This document shows positions 10,441 to 23,800 of a stretch of 64,000 nucleotides of DNA, in pieces. The DNA is taken from the NCBI GenBank assembly GCA_019055375.1, contig JAHQIW010000310.1, forward strand, positions 62,001 through 126,000. Reading direction: 5' to 3'. Both the position numbers and the translations under genes were made by a program. Below the pieces are notes generated by a model that was not told the origin of the DNA, did no database searches, and was given only the letters and a program-made list of their open reading frames with translations. The stretch is from Parelaphostrongylus tenuis (Eukaryota > Nematoda > Chromadorea > Rhabditida > Metastrongylidae). How positions within the stretch are numbered: the first letter of the stretch is position 1; each line of letters begins with the position of its first letter.

Positions 10441-12203
10441 TAATTCAAGGTCTCGATTTTTGAGTTATTTGCTGACAAATTGATCGAAATAGAGAATCAG
10501 TACTTTTAAACGCCGGTTGAGAATGTTCGTACTCCCTAAACGCTGACCGAGAGTGTTTCCTATCAGATAAGGTGACCACGTACTAGTACTCAGACGAGCT
10601 GATCAGTGCTTGGCTTGCAGGAGGATAATGGATGAATTCATTCATGCCTCCTAATGACACCTGTAGCCACTTTGACTCTAAGCATGATTAGAAATTGATT
10701 TCGAAAAGCTTACGCTATTTCTTGCCAGGACCACTTTTTACAAAAGGCATCGTGGGTGTCAAAAAAGGCAAGACGCCCGCCGACTCACTGATCGTTTCTT
10801 ATAGAAGAAAATGAACAATGCTCTCAAAGTTCTTAAACGAGGAGCAGCTTGTAAACACTCTGCACACGACAAAAATAAATGAAATTCCTGTTAATATCCG
10901 TTATAATCATTCGACAGCCAAAGAGAGATTTAGATATTATTGATCAGGATCATAGAATTCATGCGATAATCTTTGTTTCCATATACTGATTTGAGTGCTG
11001 AAATTCCATAAACTAAGGTTGACATATCTTACGATGTATTGGAAAGCTGAATAATGTGCAAATTACTTGCAAGAATCGGCATTAAATATCTAGGTATGTT
11101 GTTAGGAGTCAAACATACGATCTCAAGCATTTATCATTGAGCACATTCAAAAAGAGCGTTCCCGCGCGGCTTGGAAAGTTCTCTTTTTGCCTCAGATCAA
11201 TCATATTTCCCATGGCACCCGAAAAAATCGCGGTCCCGTAGGTTTCTTCACACACTCGTTCCAATGTTTAGTTTCAGAAAAAGTGGGAAAATTTACATGT
11301 CAAATGATTCACCCTCCGCAAGGCGAAATTTATCTGGCTACTCAGTTGTGGATGGACCCTATAGCGTTTTTAGCACCCACAATGTGCTAATGTTGGCGAT
11401 TTGATCACAGAACGATTAATACGGCATATATTAGCGTTTTATGAGCAAATGCATGTGTGGCTTATGGAAATTTGCGTTAACAATGACAGAATCGATCCCG
11501 AAACTACGGAAGCACCAAACAAAGCATTTTACACTTTTGGATTTCATACGCTGTCACCTTGGTCCATTTCTAATTCTCATTGAGATAATCGTCCAAGCAA
11601 AAAAATTTCGCGACTCCTCTTGATTATTCACAAGAGAAATTAGCCTGATATTCAACTAATTCAATGAAATGTGCTTTCAAATGCATGCTCGCTTCTTCAT
11701 TCTGAGTATCGATTTTCAAATCAAGTCATAAAAATTGGAAACCTGGTACAAAAATTTCGCATCAAATATTCAATGATTGAACGTAAATGTGACGGCTGTA
11801 TCAAAGGACTTCGACTGAATTTAGACTACGTGCATTTTATGACAGCTTTGCTGATATTTCTTCATCATTCGGTATATTAAAATGCTGAAATTGAAGAAAT
11901 GGTTTGAAAATTCAAAAGCGGGAGAATTTTTGGATTCTTTGGAATACAATATCGATATTTATCACTTTGTTATTGGATTAGCATGTTTATTACACATAAA
12001 AAAGCTAAAACTGTCAATGCCTTTTGAGTGTCTGCAAGATTACTTCATTGCAAATCTTACTTTTGAAAGGAATATTTCTTGTTTGGGGGTAGTATAAAAA
12101 ACTAATATCTGAAGTGAGATTGTGAGATGACTAGGTTTTTTGACTTTTTGATAAGGGCTCCTTATACATTGGCAGGCCGTACTCAAATATCCCTTTGCGG
12201 ACG
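10441..12203. other. No supported gene
   Basis: Several + strand open frames of 60-77 codons lie at 11171-12097 but have no recognisable protein or splice context. No repeat family was recognised. Confidence 0.45.
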
Positions 12204-12204
12204 A

Positions 12205-12225
12205 TGAGGGTCATCATGACCCTCA
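12205..12225. repeat. Near-perfect 21-base palindrome
   Basis: TGAGGGTCAT and its exact complement ATGACCCTCA flank a single C. It lies about 85 bases beyond the 3' end of the broken RTE copy. Confidence 0.85.
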
Positions 12226-12309
12226 ACTGGGCGCGCCGTTCGAACGGTTAGGAAGAGGGGTACGTGCTCCAATACATATTCGGATTGAATGAGTTCTTAA
12301 AGAAACATC

Positions 12310-13272
12310 ACCTGTATCACCTGTCGTCCCGTTGATCGTCGAGTGACTCGAGCGAGTACCAGCAACTCTTCCATTTTTCCCTATCGCGTGCAAGAGTAGC
12401 CCAGTCGGTCCTCCTCGCTCTAGGGATTCGCTGAGCATCACATCTTTCTTCCATCGCTTTCGTGAAGAAATCGGACCAACGGGTCAGTGGTCTTCCTTTA
12501 GAGCGCTTGACGTCCCGAGGAATCCAGTCGGTAACGGCTCTCGTCCATCGGTTGTCGTTGAAGCGCATCACGTGTCCGGCCCACCTTATTTTCGATATCC
12601 TGGCGTGTAGAACGGCGTCTCTGATTTTCGATCGTTGACGTAGGTCGGAACTTCGGATCCTTTGTCTCATTTGCGAAATACGGGATACTCCTAGCATCGA
12701 CCTTTCGACTGCTGCGTTCGATAACTCTAAGTGATCTTTCATCCTGCTTACGTAGCGACCAGGTTTCTGCTGCATACGTTAGGGCAGGGATAATTGTAGA
12801 GTCGAAAAGGTGGGCACGGAGTCGGATGTTCTTTGTCCTCTTCACTACATCTTCGATGCTCTCTAAACGTTCCCCAAGCCGCTCGTTTCCTCCTGCTCAA
12901 CTCTGGGGCTAGGTCGTTCATCATGTTGACTTCACGACCTAGATAGATGTAACTGGAGCATTCAGTAATTGTCGTTCCGTTGAGCGTGAATGGGGCATTA
13001 GAAACCCATCCGTACCTCATGAACATTGTTTTCGTTAGACTCAGTTGAAGACCGATCTTTCCACAGGCGTTATCGAAATCAGTCAACATTCGTTCCGCTT
13101 GGCTGATGTTTGGTGTTATGAGAACGATATCGTCAGCAAAGCGAAGATGGTTTAACTGTCGACCGTCAATTTTCACTCCCATTTCGTCCCATTCTAATGT
13201 TCGCATGACGTTTTGTAGGGTGGCAGTGAATGGTTTGGCGATATTGTATCGCCTTGTCGAACCCCTCTTCTT
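12310..13272 (-). pseudogene. RTE-type reverse transcriptase fragment, broken
   Basis: A 5'-truncated, frameshifted copy of the same retrotransposon as at 56.06-57.25 kb, on the opposite strand. Similarity begins near 13272, within the RT palm, just before the RQGDTISP-type motif. A one-base deletion and at least two further frameshifts (near 12870 and about 12720) break the frame into pieces. The catalytic box reads FADDIV, the expected form. The 3' end shows a short tandem ACAGGTGAT, as in RTE elements that end in short repeats. The fragment cannot make a working enzyme. Confidence 0.9.
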
Positions 13273-15689
13273 AGAAAACATAACCATCAAAAAATGACAA
13301 AATAATGCTGGTGAGAATTTTGTATGAATGATTTTATCAAGATTCACTCTAATGCTACCTAATTTTTTTCCGAAAATATACTCGCATACTTGCGAGAACG
13401 ATTTTATTCCCAGTAGTTATTAAACATTTTCTCCTATCTTCTTGTTGTTTGTGTAGTCAATCAAGAGCTTAAAAAATTCTGATTCTGATGCTAAGTTTAC
13501 TGTTTGGATATAACCCCGCAGGACGCTCTGATAATAATGACGTTTTGCAATCGCAATCTAATTTTTCTAATTCGTAGCTGATTTTTTCAGAATTATTTGG
13601 TTAGATTTCAATTCTCATAAGCTTTTATACCAAAGAAAAACTCAATACCATCGAAGTTTTGTGAACGTTTTTTTAGAAAAGAATGATGCGCCGCAGTCTT
13701 GAATATCCTTACTTTTGAAATTAATTTCTGTCGTATGCAACCGCATTTCAAGGATTGCGAGAGTGAGCTTTTGTTTTTTCTAGAAAAGACCTATTCCATA
13801 AGATTATTGGTATATACTGAATAATCACATTGAATGATTTTAACCGGTGCATTTTATCTCTCGAATGGCTTGATTTTTGCGCTGTAACAGTCGAAATAAA
13901 ATTTTGATTTTCTATGAACAATCAATAGCCGCTCGATAGCGCAAATTTTAACAAATTCAAAGACCTAGCTGATTTTTGGAGATCACACCTTGAAGCGGTT
14001 GTAACAGTCAAAAGAAGATTGGGTTTCCCACTCCAAGGGCGGGAATTTCACTACAACGGCTTCAAGTCATCGCGCTTTTCGAAACATACCGACTAATTGC
14101 GAAACGTAATCTTTTCTTGACTGCTACAGTACAACAAGGATTAGTTTTCAAAAACAAAGTAGTAGGGGAGTAGTCAAGATTTGAGATATCGATTAACTTT
14201 TGGAAGTATAGTGGAAGAGTTTTATTCTGCGAGAGATGCTTGAGTTCGTCAAATAATTTTATTTTTACTATTAGAGCGCAATAAAGAAGCCATTCTGACA
14301 ACAAAGTATGCCATCAATTTGACGAGGTTTGAGTTATTAAGCTATTTTTGGAATTCTCAGAAAAATTGGAAAAGGCATTTTTCTGAAGAGCTGAGGTCAC
14401 GATACAAACATCGAAAGCAATTCAATTTTTCGAAATCTATTGTTCTTTTAACTGTTACAACGCAACAAGGAATCCTTTCCAAAAAAAAAAGGGAACTGTT
14501 GGAATTTATAGGATGTGCATTATTTAATGATTATGAATTCCTTACAAAAAAAAACTTTACCCTGCAAGCAGTACTTGAATGTGGAACAATTTCTTATTTC
14601 GATTGTTATAGGCGCAAGCAACGGATTTTTCAAGAATAAAAATGCGCTTTTAAATTAACTTGATTTTAGTTATCGAATATTTGCCAAAAAATCTTACAAA
14701 AGTAACAAATAGTTCCTAACATAGGGCTCAAAAAGGGTGGAGATAACGGAGAGAATCCGCTATACTGCTATTTCTTCATCGATACCATAGCTATGGGTAG
14801 AAAATTCAAACGAAATTAAGTTTTCATGTAAGGAATGGGAGTCTGGATGCACCAACAATAAAAGAAAATTCTGAGATTTAACTATGAAGTGGGATCCCAC
14901 GCAATAAGCAACACTATTTTTGATGAACTATTCAATGTTTTCCAGTTTTCATCAGTATGACGAATTTTATATACTATATTAACTAAAGTATGTGAAAATC
15001 GAAAAAAGTAAAAGATGAATTTGGTTGAATTGTGAGTAAGTATGAGTTAAATATCATAGAAATGTTCGGTGAAGATCTAAATATAGCCTTCTCATAAATA
15101 CTCGGTTTTTACCTTTGAGAATGTGGTTTATATATGGAGCACTTACGTTTTTTCTAATAAACACAACCTTTATTGAGCTCTGTTCTACCATATTTCGCGA
15201 TTTATTGACACGGAAATCTCATCTGTTGACGAAAAAAGTATAAACTACATTAGAAAAACTACTATATTAACACTGGAGCAGGCGTCGGCAGCCTCTCTTC
15301 GTAGCCGTCCGGCACCCCCGCCAACGAAACATGGTGCCATCCGCAAAGAGATATAGTAATAATAGGACTAATAATTTGGAATGCCATGCCGTAATTTAAT
15401 ACGGCTCGGAGAATTGTTATATATCTGCCCGAAAACTTGAAACTTGATCGTCATCACATGGTGTGTCATTACTCGCACTTGTTCCATCCAACAGGTCTTG
15501 TAACTGCACCCATGGAAGTATTTGGCCACTTGCAGACCATCCAGGTACGACGTGACGAGCAGGGTCAAACTAGCTTTATCAAATTACTTATTCTTGAGTC
15601 GTTTCATAAGTTTCAGCACTAGAACAGCAAACAACAATTCTACTAACCAAAAATAATCAAGATTGCATGATTTTAATATCTTTCGATTG
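13273..15689. other. AT-rich stretch with diverged repeats, no gene
   Basis: Between about 13480 and 14650, phrases like CTGTAACAGTCGAAATAAAA and CTACAGTACAACAAGGATT recur in variants. They resemble the interior of the foldback family at 6.2, 21.4 and 38.1 kb. Short open frames here (14062-14304 -, 14319-14639 +) are poly-A/T rich and not convincing. I could not assign 14700-15689. Confidence 0.4.
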
Positions 15690-16130
15690 CGTGTTTTCTT
15701 GTGAACATGTTGGTATGCAACTTGCCTATACTTCCTACGAAATGGAGATGTCTTGGGAATAAATTCGCTTGCTACTCATATACGAATGGTGCGGGGGGTA
15801 GGGGGAAAACTCTAGTGAAGCGACGAGCAAGATTAATGAAACATGGGGCGATGATACGGCTGAAGAAGAAGCGACTAGGTAGTGGTTCGCAAAGTTCAAA
15901 GCTGGAGAGAGCAGTATGGAAGAACAGTCGCGTTCGGGTCATTCACAAGAAGCTCCATCAATCTTGCGCGCCGCTTCACTAGCAATTCTCCTACACGCCA
16001 TTCGTGCTTGAGTAGCAAGCGAATTTGCTGCCAAGAAACCCCATCTTAGAGTAAGCATAGGCACAATGTATACCAAATTTTTTAAAAGAAAATGCACAAA
16101 GAACGATACCAGAATCATGCAATATTAACC
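15690..16130. mobile_element. mariner remnant, inverted 5' ends
   Basis: Two copies of a mariner 5' region face each other, about 15690-15800 (+) and 15985-16130 (-). Each includes the start of a transposase frame (MEMSWE, then IRLLL after a stop on the + strand). Between them, about 15815-15965 (+), lies a piece of transposase helix-turn-helix region (SKINETWGDDTAEEEATR, stop, WFAKFKAGE). Stops and missing domains make it non-functional. A related 5' end reaches the right edge of the window. Confidence 0.75.
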
Positions 16131-17269
16131 ATTTCTGACTGAAAGATTTGGTGCTTACTGCTCTAGCGCTAAAACTTAAGGAAAGGCCTTACATTTAAAA
16201 GACTCGTCTCAAACTACCATACAGACCACGGCTCGCACTTCTTGAATTCATTCGTTTTCTCGCATTATCGTCGATAAAGGTCCTCGAACTTTCGCATGGC
16301 AACGAAGTAACATTATGAAAAATTAGCACAAAAACATTATTCTTGATCCACCTAAATTACTTCAGTGACTAGAATCCTTCAGTTCCCAAACCGACTATCT
16401 ATTAACCTCGAACAAATTGAATAATCCACATATCTCCTTGATAGGCAGATGTGCGATTGTGACTAATAGTATTCATTGAGTACAATAAGACAACACAATG
16501 ATATACATTAACTGACGATTCGGAGGTTTCGCTTCTTCAAAGCTTGGACAGGTCAAACTGATTCGCAATCCATTTAGTCAGGTACTTTCATAACCTCAAC
16601 AGAAAGATGTATTTAACTAATTTGGATTTCAATGCTTGCAGCAGTTACCTAATTAGTTGCTCTCAAGTCTTCCCATCATTCGTTGGACAAAAACTACTCT
16701 GACTCTTGCACCTAATAAAATGTGCTCGGCTCAGGTCAGAGAACAAAAAAACAATGAACCAGAAGCCTTCAAATGGTGAGTATTGCACAATAAAACTTTT
16801 TACTATGCGAACCAAAAGGCCGTTTGTCACGTCTTTCTGGTGGAGTTATGAAAGTATTCGATTGGTTGGACTGCGAATGAATTTGACCTTTGGAAGGTTC
16901 AAAGAAAGTGAAACGGCCGAAACGTCAGTCACTAGGTTATGACTGTGCTCTATGATTGCATTGAATGAATATTAATATTCATAAACTCTCATGTGCTTAT
17001 CAAGGAGATGTACTGAATTACCGAATTTTTCATTCAACTGATAACAGAACACGAGCCCAGGTTTACAGTAAGTTCGCTCCCCACCCACCCTTCCTCCTTG
17101 AGAACAGTGCGACGCGAGTTCAACACCTGCTCGAGGTTAAGTGGTTTCCATACCATTCAGCATTATTGTGTATTTGAATGATTGTTTTAAATGCTTCAAT
17201 GACTTGATTTCTTCAGAATGGTATTTTCCAGCTCTTGAAGAACATTCTCAACCAGCATTGCATAAGAGT
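16131..17269. other. No supported gene
   Basis: One 78-codon open frame at 16706-16942 without family or splice support. Nothing else was recognised. Confidence 0.45.
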
Positions 17270-17470
17270 TTCTTGTTTTTTTGAGAGAATGTTTAAAGCC
17301 TTAGCGAGGTTGGTACGCCAGAGCCATACACGCGTGTTTCGGAAATCTCGCCCTCTTCGTTAGTGGCCCACTTATAAGGCTTCAAACATTCTTAGAAATT
17401 ACGCCAAGGTTTTAAACATTCTCAAAAGTTATATGGAAGGCTTGTTGCGAGGTTTCAAAAACAGTCGATG
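17270..17470 (-). repeat. Half unit of ribozyme family H3
   Basis: Shares with the 28.8-29.3 kb palindrome the outer CCTTAGCGAGGTTGGTACGC and the inner GGTTTCAAAAACAGTCGAT. Only one arm is clear. Confidence 0.65.
17321..17369 (-). ncRNA. Hammerhead ribozyme, core-mutated (H3)
   Basis: Stem I GGGCCA/TGGCTC pairs with one wobble. Stem III is the palindrome ACACGCGTGT and the cleavage nucleotide is A. The first core reads CTAACGA, so G5 is A, which is expected to abolish cleavage. Stem II also has a mismatch at its base. Confidence 0.75.
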
Positions 17471-17812
17471 CTATGGATCAGTTTCTTGTTGATTTGTAGA
17501 TTAACAGAACGTGATGATGGCACGTATTCGTCTAATGATGATTTCGCCTCCGTTGCTCTTAGAATATCACGATTCTCGTGGACATATTGTCCAGAATGTA
17601 ATCACTGCTTCCCAATAGATTAGCGACATTTTTTATTTTGAGGGTTTTGCTTGCACCTGTCCTCACAACATTTCCGTATAATTCTCCACAGTCTTTATGA
17701 AGCTCCTAGCCACAGTTTCTCACATGTAACAACATCAGTGGCCACACACTTTTCTCACTTCATGACTTAAGTATTTGTCTCTTGTGCTCTATTCATTTCA
17801 CCAATAATATAC

Positions 17813-20800
17813 CTTGAGATGTGGGTTATGTCCAGCAGAAGTGGTAGAGTAGTACTAGAGGCAAACTCTCGATAGGGTTTCGTGATCGACCAAATAAGTC
17901 TGGATCGTCCAACGACAAAGTCGCTGCGACGACCCAGTGGGATCACAGTCGGCATGTCGACCCACTCTGTCACAGATATGCGGCGCAATCCAAACAATCC
18001 CATCTAAAATTGACTAGACTTAATCATAGATACTCCTTGCTACTTTGTAGCTTCGTAGAACCTCACTGTCCTCGCTTTTTCCTCGCAATCCAACTTTCTG
18101 ATTCAGAATACTTCTAAAACAGCAATAATCTTTCATATTCAACTGTTTTTTTTTTCAGACATCGCTCAAAACAATATAGTCTGACAATGTATTCCTTTCC
18201 AGCCTCTAATGACGTCTTTTATGTGCATTTATACAATGCATTACGCGTGTTTCCGTCCTACAGCCTCATCAGTTGCACAATGCTTTTCTTCTGAGGCAAT
18301 CCTTTTCAGGGAAGGACCCCCATCCCCTCTACGTAAAAGAATGTAAGTGATTCTTCACTCTACACGAGACAATGTAGCATGTTCGTCAACGATTCCTCTA
18401 GGTAACGGAGGTTCTCTCCTTCGTAAGGGATTGGCTCAGACGAAAGGCACCGTGCAACAGACGAGGCTGCAGAGAAAGTGTCACAATAACAAAATGTGTA
18501 GCTAGATGGTTATCATTTTGAGTGAGAAATTCGAAAAAAAAAGTGAGGAAAAAACTTGTTATTTTACTGTCTGCACAGTTTACGCCTTCATTTTATCGCA
18601 TCGCCAAATCTTTGTTTGTCTGTTACACATCAGATTTGATCGAAAACCCCCTCTCAATAAAAGTGCAGCCCATGAGGCGAAACTTTTAGTTACTGCATCT
18701 CGGCGCGCTTCCATTGCCTCTTCAAAAACATCGCAAAATTATCAAGCGAAAAAAATTTGCTTGTTAGTCATCTCTCCATTGTCTTTAATGCTTCTTGTGC
18801 GATGATTCCATACCTTTGACTAGATAATATCATGGAAATGTTTTTCTTTCGTCGTTACACATGTGATTTTTGAGGGCTGACATTTCACTCGTGTTGATGG
18901 AACAAATAGAACTACAAAGTTCCCTACAATAAGATGTTTGAAGCCAAGTGAAACGCCTGCTACGAAAAGATATATGAACATCAGATACCTTGCTAATTAT
19001 TTGTGCTCTCTCATGTGATATAAAGGAAACCGTATTTTTGTTCTAGTCTTCATGGAAAAATCTGAACTTTCATATTTTCCTGTCGTATACTAGAAATTCT
19101 ACAAACTCGCGCCAGTAACAGCACTTGCCCTATGATGTCTTCTAAACAGATTATGAATTGTACTCTCGCAGTTTTTGACATCTTAGCTGTCGCGACGGCG
19201 TCAACGATTCTCGATCGTCAACGTATAAAATGGAACTACAAATTTTCAGTTTCTTTGGAGACACCTCATATTACAAAAGCCATTCGCATCCAGAAAGACT
19301 GACTGCTACTTCACCTTGTTCACCTTGACTGTTAATACTGGAGACTGAAAGCGAACACAAACGAATCAGAAACAAATTTGTCCTTCAGAAACTTAATTTC
19401 TTTAAGTTGAAGCTGGAGCTATTTCATTGTTGCATTTCCGACACTGCGGGCCAATCATGAATGCCACATGGAGAGCATTCGTGATTTCTAGAAATTAATT
19501 AGCCTCAGACTAGTGTAGTATTTTAAATTCTTTGTCTTTAGGTATATTTGAGTCTCACTAGTCATCACGTATCGCTAATCAGCGCTAGACTCAAAATTGC
19601 AGTGTGCTATAAAGACATGAATTCAGTGAGTAGAGAGACTGCTCTAGACACAGCTATATAAGACAACCTTTACACATGTAATATACCAATTCTGAAAAAC
19701 ACCGTTTATGTTTACATTGGAATCAATCTATACAAAATATTCTATCTTACCTAGATCATGCTGTACCTACTTGTTTGGCATAGCTTCTGAGATTAAGAAT
19801 ATCATTTGTATGCTCAAGATTCCCACTATAGTGTACTATCTCACTATCTGTGTCAAATCCGCGCATGATGAGTGTTCAAAATTTTTACGATACTTCTTTT
19901 GAGCGTTTATGTCAAAGTATTACGTAGTAGACAATACGAGCTGACTATTAGGCTTGAGGTTGGATCTATGTTCAGTTCCCTTATGAAAGTGAATTACCAA
20001 AGATTTCCCGATTTTTCCTTCCTCAAGAATTCAATCACTTCAATGAAATTAGGTTTGCAAATTCTTCACTCATAAATCAACAACAGAATTCAGTAGGTTC
20101 TGTATAAGTAAAGAGTTACCGTCAAATATTTCTCATTCGTCGATAAATGAAATTGTATTATCTTCAATATCTGATCCTACTGGACTGTTCTCGGTGAACT
20201 GTGTATGGTTCCATCATTTCTTACATAGTCATCATCATTATCATCAGCTTCGTCTTCATATTGCAGACAAGAATTCATAGTCCAATCAGCCTCAATACAT
20301 GCATTTTCAACTTCGCTTCCAGGTTGCGGGAGCACCATTTCAGTGTCTAACGCGTACATAAACTGCCCTAGAAAGAGTTTCATCAACTACTCTCGAGCAA
20401 AATACAAAACCAAAATGGTTATTCAGCGCGGCTTTTATCATTTTTGCAAATAAAACAAAGCAAAAACCTATCCTGTTCGGCCGCTTGCGTCAGCATGTGG
20501 ACCGTGCCAAGTCCCAAAGTACACGTCACCACGCGTAAACAACGTCTGCATAGCGCCTCGATCCTCAATAGGTCAGCAAGGCTAAGCTGCTGTAGCTGTC
20601 CAATATCGACTTTATTCACATGTAATGGCGTTTTAGTGCTGGTCAAGAGTGTTGAGGGTGTCATGTCTCTTGGCATGGCTCAAATGCACGTAGCCTTCAA
20701 TAGCAAATACCTCCAAAAGTAGTCGCTCCGTTCACTGTAACGATATCCCACTATATACGAACACCATCCTCTCCCGATACAATTGGTCATTACCATTCTT

Positions 20801-23800
20801 TAGCAGAAATCACCTCAATTATTTTACATGGTCAGTGTTTTTACCGTCATAATAGTTTTGTCATCGACAAAGAACAGCGGTGGTGATTAGGATTCATTGT
20901 CATGTTATTTCATTTTAAGTTTTTCAAAATGTTTTTCGGAGTGGCAACGAATAATTTTCGCGAGATATTAACATTTGAACTTCTTCACGCAAGCAATAAT
21001 GTTATTTGAGAATGGTAAACTTCTGCTTGTCAAGTTGCTTCATAACTGCTGAAGGAATTATTTTGGAACTAACAAAATGGGGCGATAGTGAACCACGGCC
21101 TCACGCTTGCATCTATCACAACTGAGTTAAGTATTGGCTTTAACTTCGAAGAAAAGAAATGAAGAAGCAAGTTCTACTTTCGCGACTCTCCAGTGAGAAA
21201 CGTGATGTGTGAAATTTGTACTTTACGCTCTAATGATGCTTTAATTTGGTTTATTATCATGTAAATGTGCTGAAACGGTCTCGCTTCCATGTATCGCTGT
21301 TGTCTCTTCATTGATCTATTGACCAGGTTGAGAATTATTGCTACTATTTCGTTAGACGGCACGGAATCAAAAACTTTTCCTAAGAATGTTAGCAATAATT
21401 CAAAAGCTTGAATCTCTGGCTAGACTCGTACGTGGCTGGCTCTCGAAAAGACCCTTTTACGACGCTGTAAAGTTCAAGATAAAATTATGTTTCACTCGCG
21501 CATATTCCTCGCCGAAATAAGCTCTTTTTTAGATTATTAGTAGCCATTAGATAGCGTAAGAGTTGAAGATTCTAACGCTGTGTTTACTTTCTGGAAAGGT
21601 TGTTTCTCTGCTGTGCTGCAGGTGAAATGAGCTCGAATTCACATACGCGGGTGCGGAGATTTTGGCTATTCTACGGGGTGGGAAGGCGAGGCTCAGGACG
21701 GATGTGGCCACTTCAACACGGCAATCGATGGATATGCCCTTTCGCGGGCTATAGGAAAGTGCGAACTTTGTTATTCAATTGGAAATTGTTTCTCTGCTAT
21801 GAAAGAAGTTCCACATTAAGCGCCTGACACTGATACTAGAGGACTTTCTCCATACATTCATGTGCGTTTCGTGCTTCCAATGAAGTAATAGTTGGAGGGC
21901 GCGGCAAATGTAAACATAATTTTGTTTTGCATTTCAAAGCCTTATAAGGGGGTCTTTTCAAAAAACTGGCCGCTTAGGGCTCTAGCCAGAAACTTAGGCT
22001 TTCGAATTGTTACTAACACTTTTATGAAAAGCTATTGTCCAGCGAAAGAAATCGGTTTTTGATCCCGTGCCGTCTAACGGAACAGTACCAATTATCTTTA
22101 TAAAGAGCTTGTAGACGATAGACAGCATCACGGCAGATGTGAGGATAAGTGCTAATGCCACGTATGCAAACTTTTAGTGCAGTAAACCCTTATATGCCAT
22201 TTTCTATTGAATGCGGAATTTTCCCCTATAACAGATGGTTTATGAAATTCACAGCAATACGTTTCAAAAAAATTGTGGTAAATGTTCAAGATGTTGAAGT
22301 CCAGTTCTATTCGAGCCTAGAGGTTTTTCACTGACGCAAGAAGAGGTCGGACTATGGGTAGTGAGAGCAATTAAAATGACACCTCTACCTACTGAGTTTG
22401 ATAGTGGAGGACAGTCCACTAGGTTACGTCTTTGTATAACGGGAACAAATGAAGCCGTGCTGACTGGAGTTCGTTTGGATTGCTCGCAAATTAGTACAGA
22501 GATTTTGTGATAGTTGTTCTTTTTTGATCTCTTTATTTCCGAATTAGAATGATGTTTCTGCAACAAATATGTTTATACTTACGGAATACCATTCACCTGA
22601 GCATGCTTATATATCGTCAACATCCGCTTATGCAAACTACAGCTACTACTTATGCGCTCTTCTTACTGTGACCGGCCGGATAACTCATCTTATTGAAGCT
22701 TTCGAAATCCAGTATAAGGTGCAAAAGTGAGAATATCCCTTTAATTGCGCACACATACACTGCAATGCTCTTGATGAAGAGTTTCGTTACAAAAACAAAG
22801 CAACAAGGAACTAGAGCAGTAAAACATTAACGACTTCGCAGAAACGTGCGCTTATTCCAATACACACGCGTCTTAAGATTTTCATCTTCAGCTTTGCATG
22901 AGCACAGCACACCTGTAGTAAATTTTACCAACTAGAATGGAAAGCATCGCAAATTACAAATTTTGCGATATGATATATACACATATATATTTTTTTTCAA
23001 GTGAGAATAGCATAGTAGTTAGTGATGCGGTCTGCTAGGAAGCATGTTTAGAGGGAGCTTCTGCTCCAATGCTCGCTTGCAACTGTCTGGCAACCTATTA
23101 GATAACCTGTCTCGAATATTGCCAGAAGAATGGACTCGCTCACCTGTCCACGACGTTCTGGAGAAATGCGAAGCCCTCAAACAACAGTCGAAGCAACGCA
23201 AAAAATATCTGCATCTTAGAAGCGAATGCAAGGTGAGCTGAGGCTTGCACAACACGTGTGACCGATCGTGTAGAATTAGAAAAGTAAATGCATGATATGT
23301 ATTCATTAGCAGTATTATTAGCCAGCGGGCCTACCTGCCAGCGGGATTGAAATGGTCGGAAAAAAGCAGAGTGAGTGTCACGATGATGCTGAGCGTATCA
23401 CGTAATTGCTGGAGAAGGGTTGTCGCGAATTTTGAGCCATGTCAGATTCCTTATATCTCAGCATTTTCATCACTGAATTTCCATATATTTCAACGCTTTC
23501 GATGATATTCGTGTTTTCTAATTATACGTTTTTCGACAATTTACTTTCCAGTATTCTTTCTCTGACTTTATACTGATCCCATATCTATTTGCTTCAACTC
23601 ACGCAATCGAAACGACTGATAAAGCTCATACTCATAGTTGCTTTTACTATATCTGTCAAACTTTACATGTTCTACGAATTGCAATTGACGGATAATGTTT
23701 GCTCACTGCCGCTAAAAGCCACAACTTGCCGACATTCGCATTTATACAGAATATGTCACTTATTTCGTTATGACCTGTTCTCATCCATTTTCCTATATTC

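Larger units (their letters stand above)
18160..18482. repeat. Inverted-pair element, ribozyme family H1
   Basis: The left end has GCTCAAAACAATATAGTCTGA and a - strand hammerhead core; the right end retains GGATTGGCTCAGACGAAAGGCA and a damaged core. It lies in an intron of gene U2. Confidence 0.65.

Noticed and set aside
15368..15622. Open frames on both strands with donor-like ends
   Set aside because: Neither strand has a convincing acceptor or partner exon, so I left it unassigned.
16895..16940. GAAACGGCCGAAACGTCAGTCAC resembles hammerhead pieces
   Set aside because: The CTGANGA core and stem II are not in the right order on either strand.
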